Shown here one piece after another: positions 37,025 to 45,297 of a stretch of DNA of 64,000 nt. The translations under genes were made by a program, and so were the position numbers. The stretch spans positions 508,501 to 572,500 of the forward strand of contig NZ_CP016359.1 of NCBI RefSeq assembly GCF_001951155.1, in the 5' to 3' direction. The notes under the pieces are model-generated. The model had not been told where the DNA came from and did no database searches. It saw only the letters and a list, made by a program, of their open reading frames with translations. Numbering within the stretch: position 1 is the stretch's first letter; each line of letters opens with the position of its first letter. This DNA comes from Christiangramia flava JLT2011. Its GTDB lineage: Bacteria; Bacteroidota; Bacteroidia; Flavobacteriales; Flavobacteriaceae.

Positions 37025-37696
37025 CTATTTTTCTGAAAGTTGAATGCTTGTTTTATCGTAAATTAAATTGAAGTGTTCCCCGCGATGCTGAAAATCCAGG
37101 TTTATGGAAGCCGGCTTGGCTTTATCTGAGGTCGGGAACCACTTTTTATGATGCTGGTTCACGCAGATCAGCAATCCTTCCTCATCGCCGATCGCACAAA
37201 AATTTTCCAGATCTCCATCGTACTGACGCAGCAGGCAATCTGACCGTAATTTGCGGAAAACCGGTTCCACTTCTGTTACCGAAAGCCCAATTTCTGCTAT
37301 CCCAATAATCGAATCAGCACTGAAAAGAGCCGACTTACTTTTTTGAAAATCGCGACGCGAGATGAGCTCCACAATATTATGATCTTCATCATAAAAATAA
37401 ACCGATTTTGCCTTCCAGTTACTGAAATCAATAATCTTTTCTCCATTGTCTTTCAGCACTGGACGCTCGTTTTCGATCCATTTCACGGCTTCTTCTTCGG
37501 TTTCATCGGGAATATGGAAGGCAAGATGATAAGGCGTAAAATGTTCATCGTATTCCAGGCACAATTCGGAATAACCGGCTTTCAGCAAGAAACTTTTTTC
37601 GTGGTAGCTAATCAGCTCAAATCCCAACCGGTCTTTATAAAATCGCAGTTGTTCCTTCAGCTTTTTCGTCTTTATGGTTAATCGTTCAATTTTCAC
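37025..37696 (-). CDS. VOC (glyoxalase/bleomycin-resistance) family protein
   Basis: The protein is 223 residues with two half-domains of the VOC fold. The first shows LTIKTKKLKEQLRFYKDRLGF, SELCLEYDE, YHLAFHIPDETEEEAVKWI and SVYFYDEDHNIVELISR. The second (about 128-223) starts GIAEIGLSVTEVEPVFRKL. His in YHLAFHIP and Glu in NIVELI are likely metal ligands. VOC enzymes include glyoxalases, dioxygenases and isomerases; the reaction here is unknown. It lies inside the prmC-ligA transcript, 2 bp after the LOG gene and 9 bp before ligA. Confidence 0.85.
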   Translation of the reverse strand: MKIERLTIKTKKLKEQLRFYKDRLGFELISYHEKSFLLKAGYSELCLEYDEHFTPYHLAFHIPDETEEEAVKWIENERPVLKDNGEKIIDFSNWKAKSVYFYDEDHNIVELISRRDFQKSKSALFSADSIIGIAEIGLSVTEVEPVFRKLRSDCLLRQYDGDLENFCAIGDEEGLLICVNQHHKKWFPTSDKAKPASINLDFQHRGEHFNLIYDKTSIQLSEK

Positions 37697-37698
37697 GC

Positions 37699-38292
37699 TC
37701 AGGTCTGATTCTTATTCATCCACTTCGGAACCGGCTTTGGCTCATAGGCCTGCATTTTCTCATACAACTCGTCAAAGGTATCTGCCACAAGAAGGATTTC
37801 CAGATTTTCCTGCCGAAGCAACCCCTTTTCAGTCATTTTTCGCAACATCGCCACCAGTTCATCGTAAAAGCCACCGATATTCAGCAATCCAACCGGTTTT
37901 TGATGCAATCCCAATTGCGCCCAGGTTACAATCTCGAAAAGTTCTTCAAAAGTCCCGAAACCGCCCGGCAACGTGATAAACCCATCACTCAACTCGTTCA
38001 TGGTCAGTTTACGCTCATGCATGTCTTCAGTAGTGATCAACTGGTGAAGACCGGTGTGCACGACCTCCTTTGTTTTTAAAAAATCTGGAATAACGCCAAT
38101 GGTTTTCCCACCATTCTCGAGAACACCTTTTGCCACCTGCCCCATCAGGCCCAGTTTGCTTCCGCCGTAAACCAGTTCCAGTTTCTTGCTGGCCAGTGAT
38201 CTTCCCAGTTCATAGGCCTGTTTGTAAATGTGCTCGTCATTTCCATCACTGGAAGCACAGAAAACGGCGATCTTCCTAAGTTGTTTTGTCAT
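37699..38292 (-). CDS. LOG-family Rossmann protein (TIGR00730)
   Basis: The protein is 197 residues. The signature PGGFGTFEELFEIVTWAQLG (about 107-126) is the PGGxGTxxE motif of LOG proteins, which cleave nucleoside 5'-monophosphates such as cytokinin ribotides or AMP/IMP. VFCASSDGND near the start and YGGSKLGLMGQVA complete the Rossmann-like fold. It overlaps prmC by 4 bp. Annotations as lysine decarboxylase for this family are considered wrong. Confidence 0.92.
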   Translation of the reverse strand: MTKQLRKIAVFCASSDGNDEHIYKQAYELGRSLASKKLELVYGGSKLGLMGQVAKGVLENGGKTIGVIPDFLKTKEVVHTGLHQLITTEDMHERKLTMNELSDGFITLPGGFGTFEELFEIVTWAQLGLHQKPVGLLNIGGFYDELVAMLRKMTEKGLLRQENLEILLVADTFDELYEKMQAYEPKPVPKWMNKNQT

Positions 38293-39131
38293 TTGAATGT
38301 GGCTTTGATCATGCGGTCGTTTCCAAAAATATCCTTTTTCAGCTCGGTCTCAAAACCAATTTCCTGAATTAAGTTGGAAGTTTCCGGGCCCAGGTATTGA
38401 TTGATCTCAAAATATAAGGCACCGTTCTTCTTCAGGTGTTTCCTGGCCAGGATCGCGATCTTATGATAGAAAATGAGCGCGTTCGAGTCTTCCACATAGA
38501 GAGCCATTTTTGGTTCGTGTTCCAGCACATTGGGCCGCATGCTCGCTTTCTCGAGTTCGCGCACGTAAGGAGGATTGGAGACGATCACGTCAAATTCCTG
38601 TCCCAAGTCCTCAATCTCCAAAATATTGTCTTTTCTGAATTGGACGGAAACCTGGTTGTTTTCCACGTTTTTGCTTGCGACTTCCAAGGCTGCTTCAGAA
38701 AGATCGATGGCTTGGACACTCATTTTCGGAAGGTTTTTTGCCAACGCGATCGCTATACAGCCACTTCCGGTGCCAACATCCAGGATATCTCCATGAGCAT
38801 CTGCCTGGTCATCGATGATCCACTGCACGAGCTCTTCTGTTTCAGGACGCGGAATGAGCACCGCATGACTGACTTCGAAATCCATTCCGAAGAATTCAGA
38901 TTTTCCGGTTAAATATTGTACCGGTTCCGCATTTCGCAGTCGCTCTAGAGCTGTTTCCAATTGTTTTTCCTGATTTTCATCTAATTCCGCAGAAGGATCC
39001 AGAGCCAGGTCCAGCCTTTTGATTCCGAAGTAATTTTCCGTCAGAAGATAAAAAATAGAGTCGATCTCCTGTACCGCGTACTGCGATTGCAATTGCTCCC
39101 GGAAACGGTCTCTGAAACTGCTTATTTTCAC
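38289..39131 (-). CDS. prmC: Release factor N5-glutamine methyltransferase
   Basis: The protein is 280 residues from a GTG at 39131, which overlaps the GNAT stop codon (GTGA). An upstream ATG at 39161 is in frame but lies inside the GNAT gene and adds ten residues foreign to the family. The enzyme methylates the GGQ glutamine of release factors. The N-terminal helical domain (about 1-75) has YLTGKSEFFGMDFEV. The SAM motif is DILDVGTGSGCIAIALA and the catalytic motif is VSNPPYV. Confidence 0.93.
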   Translation of the reverse strand: MKISSFRDRFREQLQSQYAVQEIDSIFYLLTENYFGIKRLDLALDPSAELDENQEKQLETALERLRNAEPVQYLTGKSEFFGMDFEVSHAVLIPRPETEELVQWIIDDQADAHGDILDVGTGSGCIAIALAKNLPKMSVQAIDLSEAALEVASKNVENNQVSVQFRKDNILEIEDLGQEFDVIVSNPPYVRELEKASMRPNVLEHEPKMALYVEDSNALIFYHKIAILARKHLKKNGALYFEINQYLGPETSNLIQEIGFETELKKDIFGNDRMIKATFK

Positions 39132-39616
39132 ATCAGGTCTTTTACGAGAAATACAGTGCAATTATAATGGCCGGTGTTTCCGAGCGGCTTTTCAACCGAC
39201 TCAAACCCGGTCTTCCTGTAGAGCTTACGAGCATTCTCCATGTAAGGAAGTGTTTCGATATAGCATTTCTGAAAGCCCTGCTCCCGGGCAAAATCCAGGC
39301 AGTGCTGCATCATCGCCATCCCGATACCACGACCTCGGGCTTCGGGCAAAAAATACATTTTCTGCAATTCACAATATTCCTCTTCCAGCCCGGTGAGTGG
39401 CGCAATTCCTGCACTACCGATCACTTTTCCGTTTTCCTCTACAATAAAATAGGCCATTTTCGGCGCGTTGTAGGTCTTGGTCATGTCATCCAGTGACCGG
39501 TCTTCATAGGCCGTTCCCACTTTCGGGACACCCATTTCCACCAAAACTTCCCGGATCAGGCTTCTAACCTGCTGATTGTCTTCCGCCTGAATTTCGCGGA
39601 TTTTCCATGTGCTCAT
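39128..39616 (-). CDS. GNAT-family N-acetyltransferase
   Basis: The protein is 162 residues. IREIQAEDNQQVRSLIREVL starts the fold, VIGSAGIAPL is a central strand, and LPEARGRGIGMAMMQHCLDFA is the acetyl-CoA pyrophosphate-binding loop (RGRGIG). NARKLYRKTGFESVEKPL is the usual late motif. The substrate is unknown. It is the first gene of the prmC-LOG-VOC-ligA transcript and is divergent from ribD with only 28 bp between start codons. Confidence 0.9.
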   Translation of the reverse strand: MSTWKIREIQAEDNQQVRSLIREVLVEMGVPKVGTAYEDRSLDDMTKTYNAPKMAYFIVEENGKVIGSAGIAPLTGLEEEYCELQKMYFLPEARGRGIGMAMMQHCLDFAREQGFQKCYIETLPYMENARKLYRKTGFESVEKPLGNTGHYNCTVFLVKDLM

Positions 39617-39632
39617 TCTAGCTAATTAATTC

Positions 39633-39640
39633 TATTTTTG
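39633..39640 (+). promoter_or_regulatory. Bacteroidota -7 element directly before ribD
   Basis: TATTTTTG is an exact TAnnTTTG match ending 5 nt before the GTG at 39645. Transcription should start at or within a few bases of the start codon. Confidence 0.65.
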
Positions 39641-39644
39641 CGAG

Positions 39645-40700
39645 GTGAAGATACACGAAAAATACATAAAACGCTGTATTGAACTGGCCCGAAACGGCCT
39701 TGGAATCACCTACCCGAATCCTATGGTTGGTAGTGTGATTGTTCATGAGGAACAGATCATTGGGGAAGGCTGGCATCACAGGGCCGGCGAAGCTCATGCC
39801 GAGGTGAATGCCATCAATTCCGTAAGTAATGAAAAGCTGTTGAAAGATGCTACTATTTATGTAAGCCTAGAACCTTGCAGCCACTACGGCAAAACTCCTC
39901 CCTGCAGCGATCTCATCATCGCCAAAGGCATTAAAAGGGTGGTGATTGGCACAATGGATCCTTTTGCAGAAGTTGCAGGACGCGGTATTAAGAAACTGAT
40001 GGAAGCCGGCTGTGAAGTGAATGTTGGCATCCTGGAAACCGAGTGCCAGGACCTGAACAAGCGTTTCTTTACCTATCACAATCAAAAACGCCCGTATATT
40101 ATCCTCAAATGGGCACAATCTCTTGATGGATATATCGCACCAGAAACAAAAATTGAGAAAAGACCTGTTTGGATCACTAACAAATATTCCGGGCAACTGG
40201 TGCATAAGTGGCGCACCGAAGAAGCAGCCATTCTGGTTGGAACTTCCACTGCCCTGGCAGACAATCCCAGGTTGAATGTTCGAAACTGGACGGGGAATAA
40301 CCCTGTTCGGATTTTGATCGACAAAGACCTGAAAGTACCTGTCGATTCAGCCATATTTTCAGGAAATCAGCGAACGATCGTACTGACGGCAACTACCGCT
40401 GAAAAAGATTATCCCGAAAATGTGGTGCTGGAGCAACTTTCTTTTTCAGAGAATATTGCCGCCGCGATCTGCGAGGTGCTTTATAAACACGAGATCCAGT
40501 CGGTCATCATCGAAGGCGGCAGCAGAACGCTTCAGCAGTTTATCGATTCCGGTTTATGGGACGAAGCGACCGTTTTCACGGGAAATCTTAGAATGCATTC
40601 AGGAATTGCAGCACCGCGTTTTTCAGGAGAGCGAATTTGCAAGACCGCCATTCAAGAGGATATTCTTGAAATATTTACGAACCAGCAAACAAAATTATAA
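39645..40700 (+). CDS. ribD: Riboflavin biosynthesis deaminase/reductase
   Basis: The protein is 351 residues from a GTG. It deaminates and then reduces the pyrimidine intermediate in riboflavin synthesis. The N-terminal deaminase (about 1-145) has the zinc motifs HAEVNAI and EPCSHYGKTPPCSDLI. The C-terminal reductase (about 146-351) begins PYIILKWAQSLDGYIA and includes ILVGTSTALADNPRLNVR and VIIEGGSRTLQQF. GTG is preferred because no upstream ATG is in frame and the promoter element lies just before it. The stop overlaps the HAD gene start. Confidence 0.96.
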   Translation: MKIHEKYIKRCIELARNGLGITYPNPMVGSVIVHEEQIIGEGWHHRAGEAHAEVNAINSVSNEKLLKDATIYVSLEPCSHYGKTPPCSDLIIAKGIKRVVIGTMDPFAEVAGRGIKKLMEAGCEVNVGILETECQDLNKRFFTYHNQKRPYIILKWAQSLDGYIAPETKIEKRPVWITNKYSGQLVHKWRTEEAAILVGTSTALADNPRLNVRNWTGNNPVRILIDKDLKVPVDSAIFSGNQRTIVLTATTAEKDYPENVVLEQLSFSENIAAAICEVLYKHEIQSVIIEGGSRTLQQFIDSGLWDEATVFTGNLRMHSGIAAPRFSGERICKTAIQEDILEIFTNQQTKL

Positions 40701-41308
40701 TGATCAAAGCCCTAATATTCGATTTCGGAGATGTTTTTATCAATCTCGATAAAGATGCGATGAATAGCCGACTGAAAGATTTCGATATCCACGAACTTCC
40801 GGAGGCGCTGCACGCTAAAAACCGGGAATACGAACAGGGTTTTGTCACTTCCGATGAAATTTCAGAAAATTACCGAACAGAATTCCCTAATATGGCCAGC
40901 GAAGATTTTGTGGATTCGTGGAATTCGATCTTGTTAGATTTCCCGGAATATCGCCTGAAATTCCTTCAGAAACTTGCGGAAGAAAAAGATTATTTGCTGA
41001 TCCTGTTGAGCAATACCAACGAAAACCACATCAATTATATCCAGGAAAATGTGAGTTTTTATGAGGATTTTAAAAATTGCTTCGATGCGTTTTATCTTTC
41101 ACACGAGTTAGGAATGCGCAAGCCCAATCCCGAAATTTTCGAACATATCCTGGACACCCATGAGCTGGAACCCTCAGAATGCCTTTTTATAGACGATACC
41201 CGTGAAAATACGGAAGTTGCCGAAAGACTGGGTTTTCATACCTGGAACCTCGAACCAACCCGCGAAGATGTGATCGACCTGTTTACCACTAAAAAAGAAC
41301 TATTTTGA
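40700..41308 (+). CDS. HAD-superfamily hydrolase
   Basis: The protein is 202 residues. HAD motif I is FDFGDVFINLD (Asp nucleophile about residue 8). Motif II is LLILLSNTNENH, Lys in GMRKPNPEIFEHIL is motif III, and FIDDTRENTEVAERLGFHTW is motif IV. The alpha-helical cap between motifs I and II makes it a subclass IA phosphatase. Being in the ribD operon, it could be the missing phosphatase that removes phosphate from the riboflavin intermediate; that is an inference from context. It overlaps the transporter gene at TTGA. Confidence 0.9.
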   Translation: MIKALIFDFGDVFINLDKDAMNSRLKDFDIHELPEALHAKNREYEQGFVTSDEISENYRTEFPNMASEDFVDSWNSILLDFPEYRLKFLQKLAEEKDYLLILLSNTNENHINYIQENVSFYEDFKNCFDAFYLSHELGMRKPNPEIFEHILDTHELEPSECLFIDDTRENTEVAERLGFHTWNLEPTREDVIDLFTTKKELF

Positions 41309-42177
41309 TCTACCTGCTTTTAAGCATTCTTTCATCCACGGTCATTTTCGTGATCTTCAGACTGTTTAAAAAATTTGAAATCAACACGCTGCAGGCGATC
41401 ATTTTCAACTATTTCGTTGCCTGTGCGGTGGGCCTCACCTGGTTTATCCCAAATCCAGACATTCGCGTTATTCCTCAAAAAGACTGGTTTTTAGGTGTCA
41501 TCATTCTGGGTTTTTTATTCATCGCCGTTTTCAATCTCGCGGCCATCACCACGCAAAGAAGCGGACTTTCGGTTGTGGCGGTCGCCAGCAAAATGTCGGT
41601 AGCCATCCCGGTGCTTTTCGGTATTTTCCTGTACCAGGAGAGTACGGGTTTAGGGAAAATCTTCGGAATAATCCTGGCGCTGTTTGCGGTGTACCTAAGT
41701 TCGATAAAAACCAATAAAAGCCTCAATATTCAGCCAAAAAACCTGATTTTTCCGCTGCTGGTCTTCTTCGGAAGCGGAATCATCGATACGAGCATCAAAT
41801 ACCTGGAAGCTAATTATGTAGCTAATGAAGATGTGGGACTTTTCTCTTCAGCTATTTTCGCATTTGCCGGAATCACGGGAATAAGCATTCTAACCATACA
41901 GGCATTCAGCAACAAACTGAAATTTCAGTGGAAAAATGTAATGGGCGGGATCGTTCTGGGCATTCCGAATTATTTTTCGATCTACTTCCTGGTGATGGCT
42001 CTTCGGAATCCCGATTTTGAAAGTTCCACGCTCTTTACCCTGAATAATGTAGCGATCGTTACCCTTTCAACGTTACTGGGAATCGCTCTTTTCCGGGAAA
42101 GACTGATCAAACACAACTGGATTGGTTTGGCCCTGGCAGTAATAAGTATCATCTTAGTGGCAAGAAGTGCGGTATGA
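41305..42177 (+). CDS. EamA/DMT-family membrane transporter
   Basis: The protein is 290 residues from a TTG that overlaps the HAD stop by 4 bp. Ten hydrophobic segments form the two EamA repeats typical of drug/metabolite transporters (first repeat about 1-140, second about 145-290). LSVVAVASKMSVAIPVLFGIFLYQE and VAIVTLSTLLGIALFRERL are matching half-repeat landmarks. It could export an amino acid, riboflavin-related compound or other metabolite; no substrate can be read from the sequence. It shares a 4-bp ATGA overlap with the YigZ gene. Confidence 0.9.
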   Translation: MIYLLLSILSSTVIFVIFRLFKKFEINTLQAIIFNYFVACAVGLTWFIPNPDIRVIPQKDWFLGVIILGFLFIAVFNLAAITTQRSGLSVVAVASKMSVAIPVLFGIFLYQESTGLGKIFGIILALFAVYLSSIKTNKSLNIQPKNLIFPLLVFFGSGIIDTSIKYLEANYVANEDVGLFSSAIFAFAGITGISILTIQAFSNKLKFQWKNVMGGIVLGIPNYFSIYFLVMALRNPDFESSTLFTLNNVAIVTLSTLLGIALFRERLIKHNWIGLALAVISIILVARSAV

Positions 42178-42788
42178 AAGACACCTATAAAAGCATCACA
42201 AAAGCCTCTCCTGAAGTTTTATTCAAAGATCGAAATTCGAAGTTTTTTGGTTACGCCTACCCGGTAAAGACAGAAGATGAAGTAAACGAGATCCTGGAAG
42301 ACCTCAAAAAGCAACATCACAAAGCCCGACACTGGTGCTACGCCTGGCAATTTGGAAAGGAAGAAGAACAGCAGCGCTATCGTGCCAATGATGATGGCGA
42401 GCCATCCAATTCAGCAGGAATGCCTATTTACGGCCAGATCCAGTCTTTTGAAGTGACCAATATTCTAATCGTGGTAGTGAGGTATTTTGGCGGGGTCAAA
42501 CTGGGAGTTGGCGGACTCATCAATGCCTATAAAACAGCGGCACAAATGGCTTTGGAATCTTCAGAAATCATCACGCGAACGATAGATGAAATTTTCGTCA
42601 TTCAATTCGATTATCCAGAAATGAACAAGGTCATGCAGGTGATCAAGCAACAAAACCTGAATGTTATTGACCAGAAACTGGAACTGGATTGTAGGATTTT
42701 TATTTCAGTTCGAAAGAACGAAGCCGAAGAAATTTTCACCAAATTCGACAATACCTATAAAGTAAAAATTTCCCGACTGGAGAATTAA
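42174..42788 (+). CDS. YigZ/IMPACT-family protein
   Basis: The protein is 204 residues. The N-terminal IMPACT domain (about 10-120) shows NSKFFGYAYPVKTEDEVNEIL, HWCYAWQFG, NDDGEPSNSAGMPIYGQI and VVVRYFGGVKLGVGGLINAYKTAA (landmark only). A C-terminal DUF1949-type EF-G-like domain follows. The function is not settled; YigZ-type proteins are linked to translation control by structural similarity. It ends the ribD operon and overlaps the converging thioesterase gene by 4 bp. Confidence 0.93.
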   Translation: MKDTYKSITKASPEVLFKDRNSKFFGYAYPVKTEDEVNEILEDLKKQHHKARHWCYAWQFGKEEEQQRYRANDDGEPSNSAGMPIYGQIQSFEVTNILIVVVRYFGGVKLGVGGLINAYKTAAQMALESSEIITRTIDEIFVIQFDYPEMNKVMQVIKQQNLNVIDQKLELDCRIFISVRKNEAEEIFTKFDNTYKVKISRLEN

Positions 42789-43183
42789 TTTTTTAGTTTC
42801 TCCAAAATATATTCGGGACAACGAATCGGTTTTCGGGTTTTGGCGTCCATAAAAACCAAAACGGTACTTCCCGAAGTCACTTTTTCACCTTGTTCATTCC
42901 AGATAAAATAGTCAAATATTATTTTAACATTTGGCAGTTCCCGAAGGCGCGTTTCAATGCGCAGATTTTCATCGAAGTACACCGGTTTATGGTACTTAAG
43001 ATTTAACTCGAAGACCGGCAACATTACCCCTTCCCGCTCCATGCTCGCATAAGAAATCCCCAGCTCGCTCAACCACTCAATTCTCGCAATTTCAAGGTAT
43101 TGCGGATAATTCCCATGATGCACCACTCCCATCTGGTCGGTCTCGGCATAACGAACTTTAACATTTGAAACGTATGATTTCAT
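42785..43183 (-). CDS. YbgC-like acyl-CoA thioesterase
   Basis: The protein is 132 residues, single hot-dog domain. The family signature is VRYAETDQMGVVHHGNYPQYLEIARIEWL, with catalytic Asp in ETDQMGVV at about residue 17 and the His-Gly-Asn motif after it (landmark only). It hydrolyses short acyl-CoA or 4-hydroxybenzoyl-CoA esters. It converges with the ribD operon and is divergent from dnaA, with 204 bp between the two starts. Confidence 0.92.
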   Translation of the reverse strand: MKSYVSNVKVRYAETDQMGVVHHGNYPQYLEIARIEWLSELGISYASMEREGVMLPVFELNLKYHKPVYFDENLRIETRLRELPNVKIIFDYFIWNEQGEKVTSGSTVLVFMDAKTRKPIRCPEYILEKLKN

Positions 43184-43314
43184 AGTATTTTGACTGGCTG
43201 TTTGAAGAGGTTTTTCTATCTTGAATGTCGGAAGGAAGTATGCATAAAATTTTCTTAAAATTCAACCCAAAATTCGTTTTTTTTTTACAATTTTTGTTCA
43301 CATATTTGTTCCGC

Positions 43315-43347
43315 TCAAGTCGGGGATCGTAATCCCTTCGGCTACCA
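43315..43347 (+). other. tRNA 3'-end-like sequence upstream of dnaA
   Basis: The segment has a T-arm-like hairpin GGGATCGTAATCCC followed by TTCGGCTACCA, the shape of a tRNA 3' end with CCA. No anticodon arm or acceptor 5' strand can be found before it, so it is not a whole tRNA gene. It could be a tRNA-derived attachment scar, or chance. Confidence 0.3.
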
Positions 43348-43387
43348 TTTTGAACTTGCTACTAACCTTAATAACGTTTAATCAATA

Positions 43388-44815
43388 ATGTCGAAAACTG
43401 CGCAATCGGTTTGGAATAACTGTCTGTCTTTTATTCAGGATAACATTACACCCCAAGCATATAAAACATGGTTTGAACCTATCCAGGCAGTTAAACTTAC
43501 AGATTGTGCACTTAGCATCCAGGTACCTTCAAAATTTTTCTATGAGTGGCTGGAAGAACATTATGTGAAATTATTGAAAGTAGCACTCACTCGCGAGCTT
43601 GGTGAAAAAGCCAAACTGGTGTATGTGATCAAGATGGAAAACACCTACGGCAACAAACTTCCTTTTACCGAGAAGATCCCAAGTACCCAAAGATCGAATA
43701 TGCAGTCACAGGAAGTTGATGTCCCGATAAAGAATAAAAGTCCGGAACTTAAAAATCCGTTCATCATACCGGGAATTCGAAATGTAAAGATCGAGTCCCA
43801 ACTGAATCCCAATTACAATTTCGAGAATTTCCTGGAGGGAGAATCCAATCGCCTTGCCCGCTCTGCCGGTCTTGCGGTAGCCAACAAACCTGGAGGAACC
43901 TCTTTCAATCCTCTGTTGATTTTTGGCGGGGTTGGTCTCGGAAAAACCCACCTGGCACATGCCATTGGGGTGGAAATCAAGGATAAGTACCCGGAAAAGA
44001 CTGTTTTATATATTTCTGCTGAAAAATTCACGCAGCAGTATATTGAATCTGTCAAAAAGAACAACCGAAACGACTTTATCCATTTTTACCAGATCATCGA
44101 TGTGCTGATCGTGGATGATATCCAGTTACTTTCCGGAAAAGCAGGAACACAGGACGTATTTTTCCATATTTTCAACCATCTGCACCAGAATGGTAAACAG
44201 GTGATCCTTACCAGCGACAAAGCTCCGGTTGATATGCAGGATATTGAACAGCGATTGCTTTCCCGTTTTAAATGGGGACTTTCCGCAGAGCTTCAGCATC
44301 CAGATTTTGAAACGCGCGTATCGATCATCAAGAACAAGTTGTATCGTGACGGGGTGGAAATGCCTGAAGATATCGTGGAATTCCTGGCTAACAACATTAA
44401 AACTAATATCCGCGAGCTGGAAGGCGCCATCATTTCGCTGATCGCCCACTCTTCTTTTAACAGAAAAGACATTACACTGGAACTGGCGAAAAAGATCGTA
44501 GACAACTACGTGAAAAATACCAAACGCGAGGTTTCCATTGATTATATCCAGAAAGTAGTGAGCGATTATTTCCAGATGGACGTGGACACTTTGCAGTCTA
44601 AAACACGGAAACGACATATCGTTCAGGCCAGACAACTGGCCATGTTCTTTGCGAAAAAATTCACCAAGGCATCTCTTGCCAGTATTGGTTCGCAAATTGG
44701 AAGCCGCGACCACGCTACCGTTCTGCATGCCTGCAAAACTGTTGACAATCTCGCTTCTACTGATAAACAATTCAAGAAATTTGTTGAAGACCTCAACAAA
44801 AAACTGACGCTGTAA
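43388..44815 (+). CDS. dnaA: Chromosomal replication initiator DnaA
   Basis: The protein is 475 residues. Domain I (about 1-85) has VWNNCLSFIQDNITPQAYKTWF. A linker with basic residues follows. The AAA+ domain has NFLEGESNRLARSAGLAVA, Walker A GGVGLGKTHLAHA (about 178-190), Walker B LIVDDIQLL, the sensor SDKAP and box VII RLLSRFKWGL. Domain IV (about 375-475) ends with the DnaA-box signature SRDHATVLHACKTV. It initiates replication at oriC. The 204-bp upstream gap has no canonical run of DnaA boxes that I can see. A phosphatase gene follows after 2 bp. Confidence 0.98.
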   Translation: MSKTAQSVWNNCLSFIQDNITPQAYKTWFEPIQAVKLTDCALSIQVPSKFFYEWLEEHYVKLLKVALTRELGEKAKLVYVIKMENTYGNKLPFTEKIPSTQRSNMQSQEVDVPIKNKSPELKNPFIIPGIRNVKIESQLNPNYNFENFLEGESNRLARSAGLAVANKPGGTSFNPLLIFGGVGLGKTHLAHAIGVEIKDKYPEKTVLYISAEKFTQQYIESVKKNNRNDFIHFYQIIDVLIVDDIQLLSGKAGTQDVFFHIFNHLHQNGKQVILTSDKAPVDMQDIEQRLLSRFKWGLSAELQHPDFETRVSIIKNKLYRDGVEMPEDIVEFLANNIKTNIRELEGAIISLIAHSSFNRKDITLELAKKIVDNYVKNTKREVSIDYIQKVVSDYFQMDVDTLQSKTRKRHIVQARQLAMFFAKKFTKASLASIGSQIGSRDHATVLHACKTVDNLASTDKQFKKFVEDLNKKLTL

Positions 44816-44817
44816 AT

Positions 44818-45297
44818 ATGAAATTTCGGGTTTTGATGGTGTGTCTTGGAAATATTTGCCGGTCACCCCTTGCCGAAGGTTTGCTGAAATCTAAAGTTGC
44901 GGCTTCGGAAATTTTTGTTGATTCAGCCGGAACCGGGAACTATCATGTTGGAGATTCGCCAGACAGGCGCTCGATTGCTATTGCCCGCCGTTACGACCTT
45001 GACATTACCGACCAGCGAGGCAGGCAGTTTTCCGTAGAAGATTTTGACAATTTCGACCTCATTTTCGCGATGGATAATTTCAACTACCGCGATATCTTGG
45101 AACTCGCCAGAAATGAAGCCGACCGAAAAAAGGTTCATCTCATTCTCAACGAGATTTTCCCGGGTGAAAATGTAGATGTGCCTGATCCATACCACGGCGG
45201 CGAGCAGGGATTTGAAAATGTTTACCAGATGCTGAATGAAGCCTGCGATAATATTGCCAAAAAACTGACAGAAGGAGCCTATGACCTCTCACGGTAA
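44818..45297 (+). CDS. Low-molecular-weight protein tyrosine phosphatase
   Basis: The protein is 159 residues. The P-loop is VCLGNICRSPLAEG, with nucleophile Cys9 and Arg15 (Cx5R). The general acid Asp lies in VPDPYHGGEQGF near residue 122, and RGRQFSVEDFDNFDLIFAMD is a conserved middle block. It removes phosphate from tyrosine residues, often in exopolysaccharide or stress signalling. It starts 2 bp after the dnaA stop and overlaps the methyltransferase gene by 17 bp, so all three are probably one transcript. Confidence 0.93.
   Translation: MKFRVLMVCLGNICRSPLAEGLLKSKVAASEIFVDSAGTGNYHVGDSPDRRSIAIARRYDLDITDQRGRQFSVEDFDNFDLIFAMDNFNYRDILELARNEADRKKVHLILNEIFPGENVDVPDPYHGGEQGFENVYQMLNEACDNIAKKLTEGAYDLSR

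Noticed and set aside
43184..43387. Possible oriC next to dnaA
   Set aside because: AT-rich, but I found no cluster of TTATCCACA-type DnaA boxes. GC skew for the whole genome would be needed.
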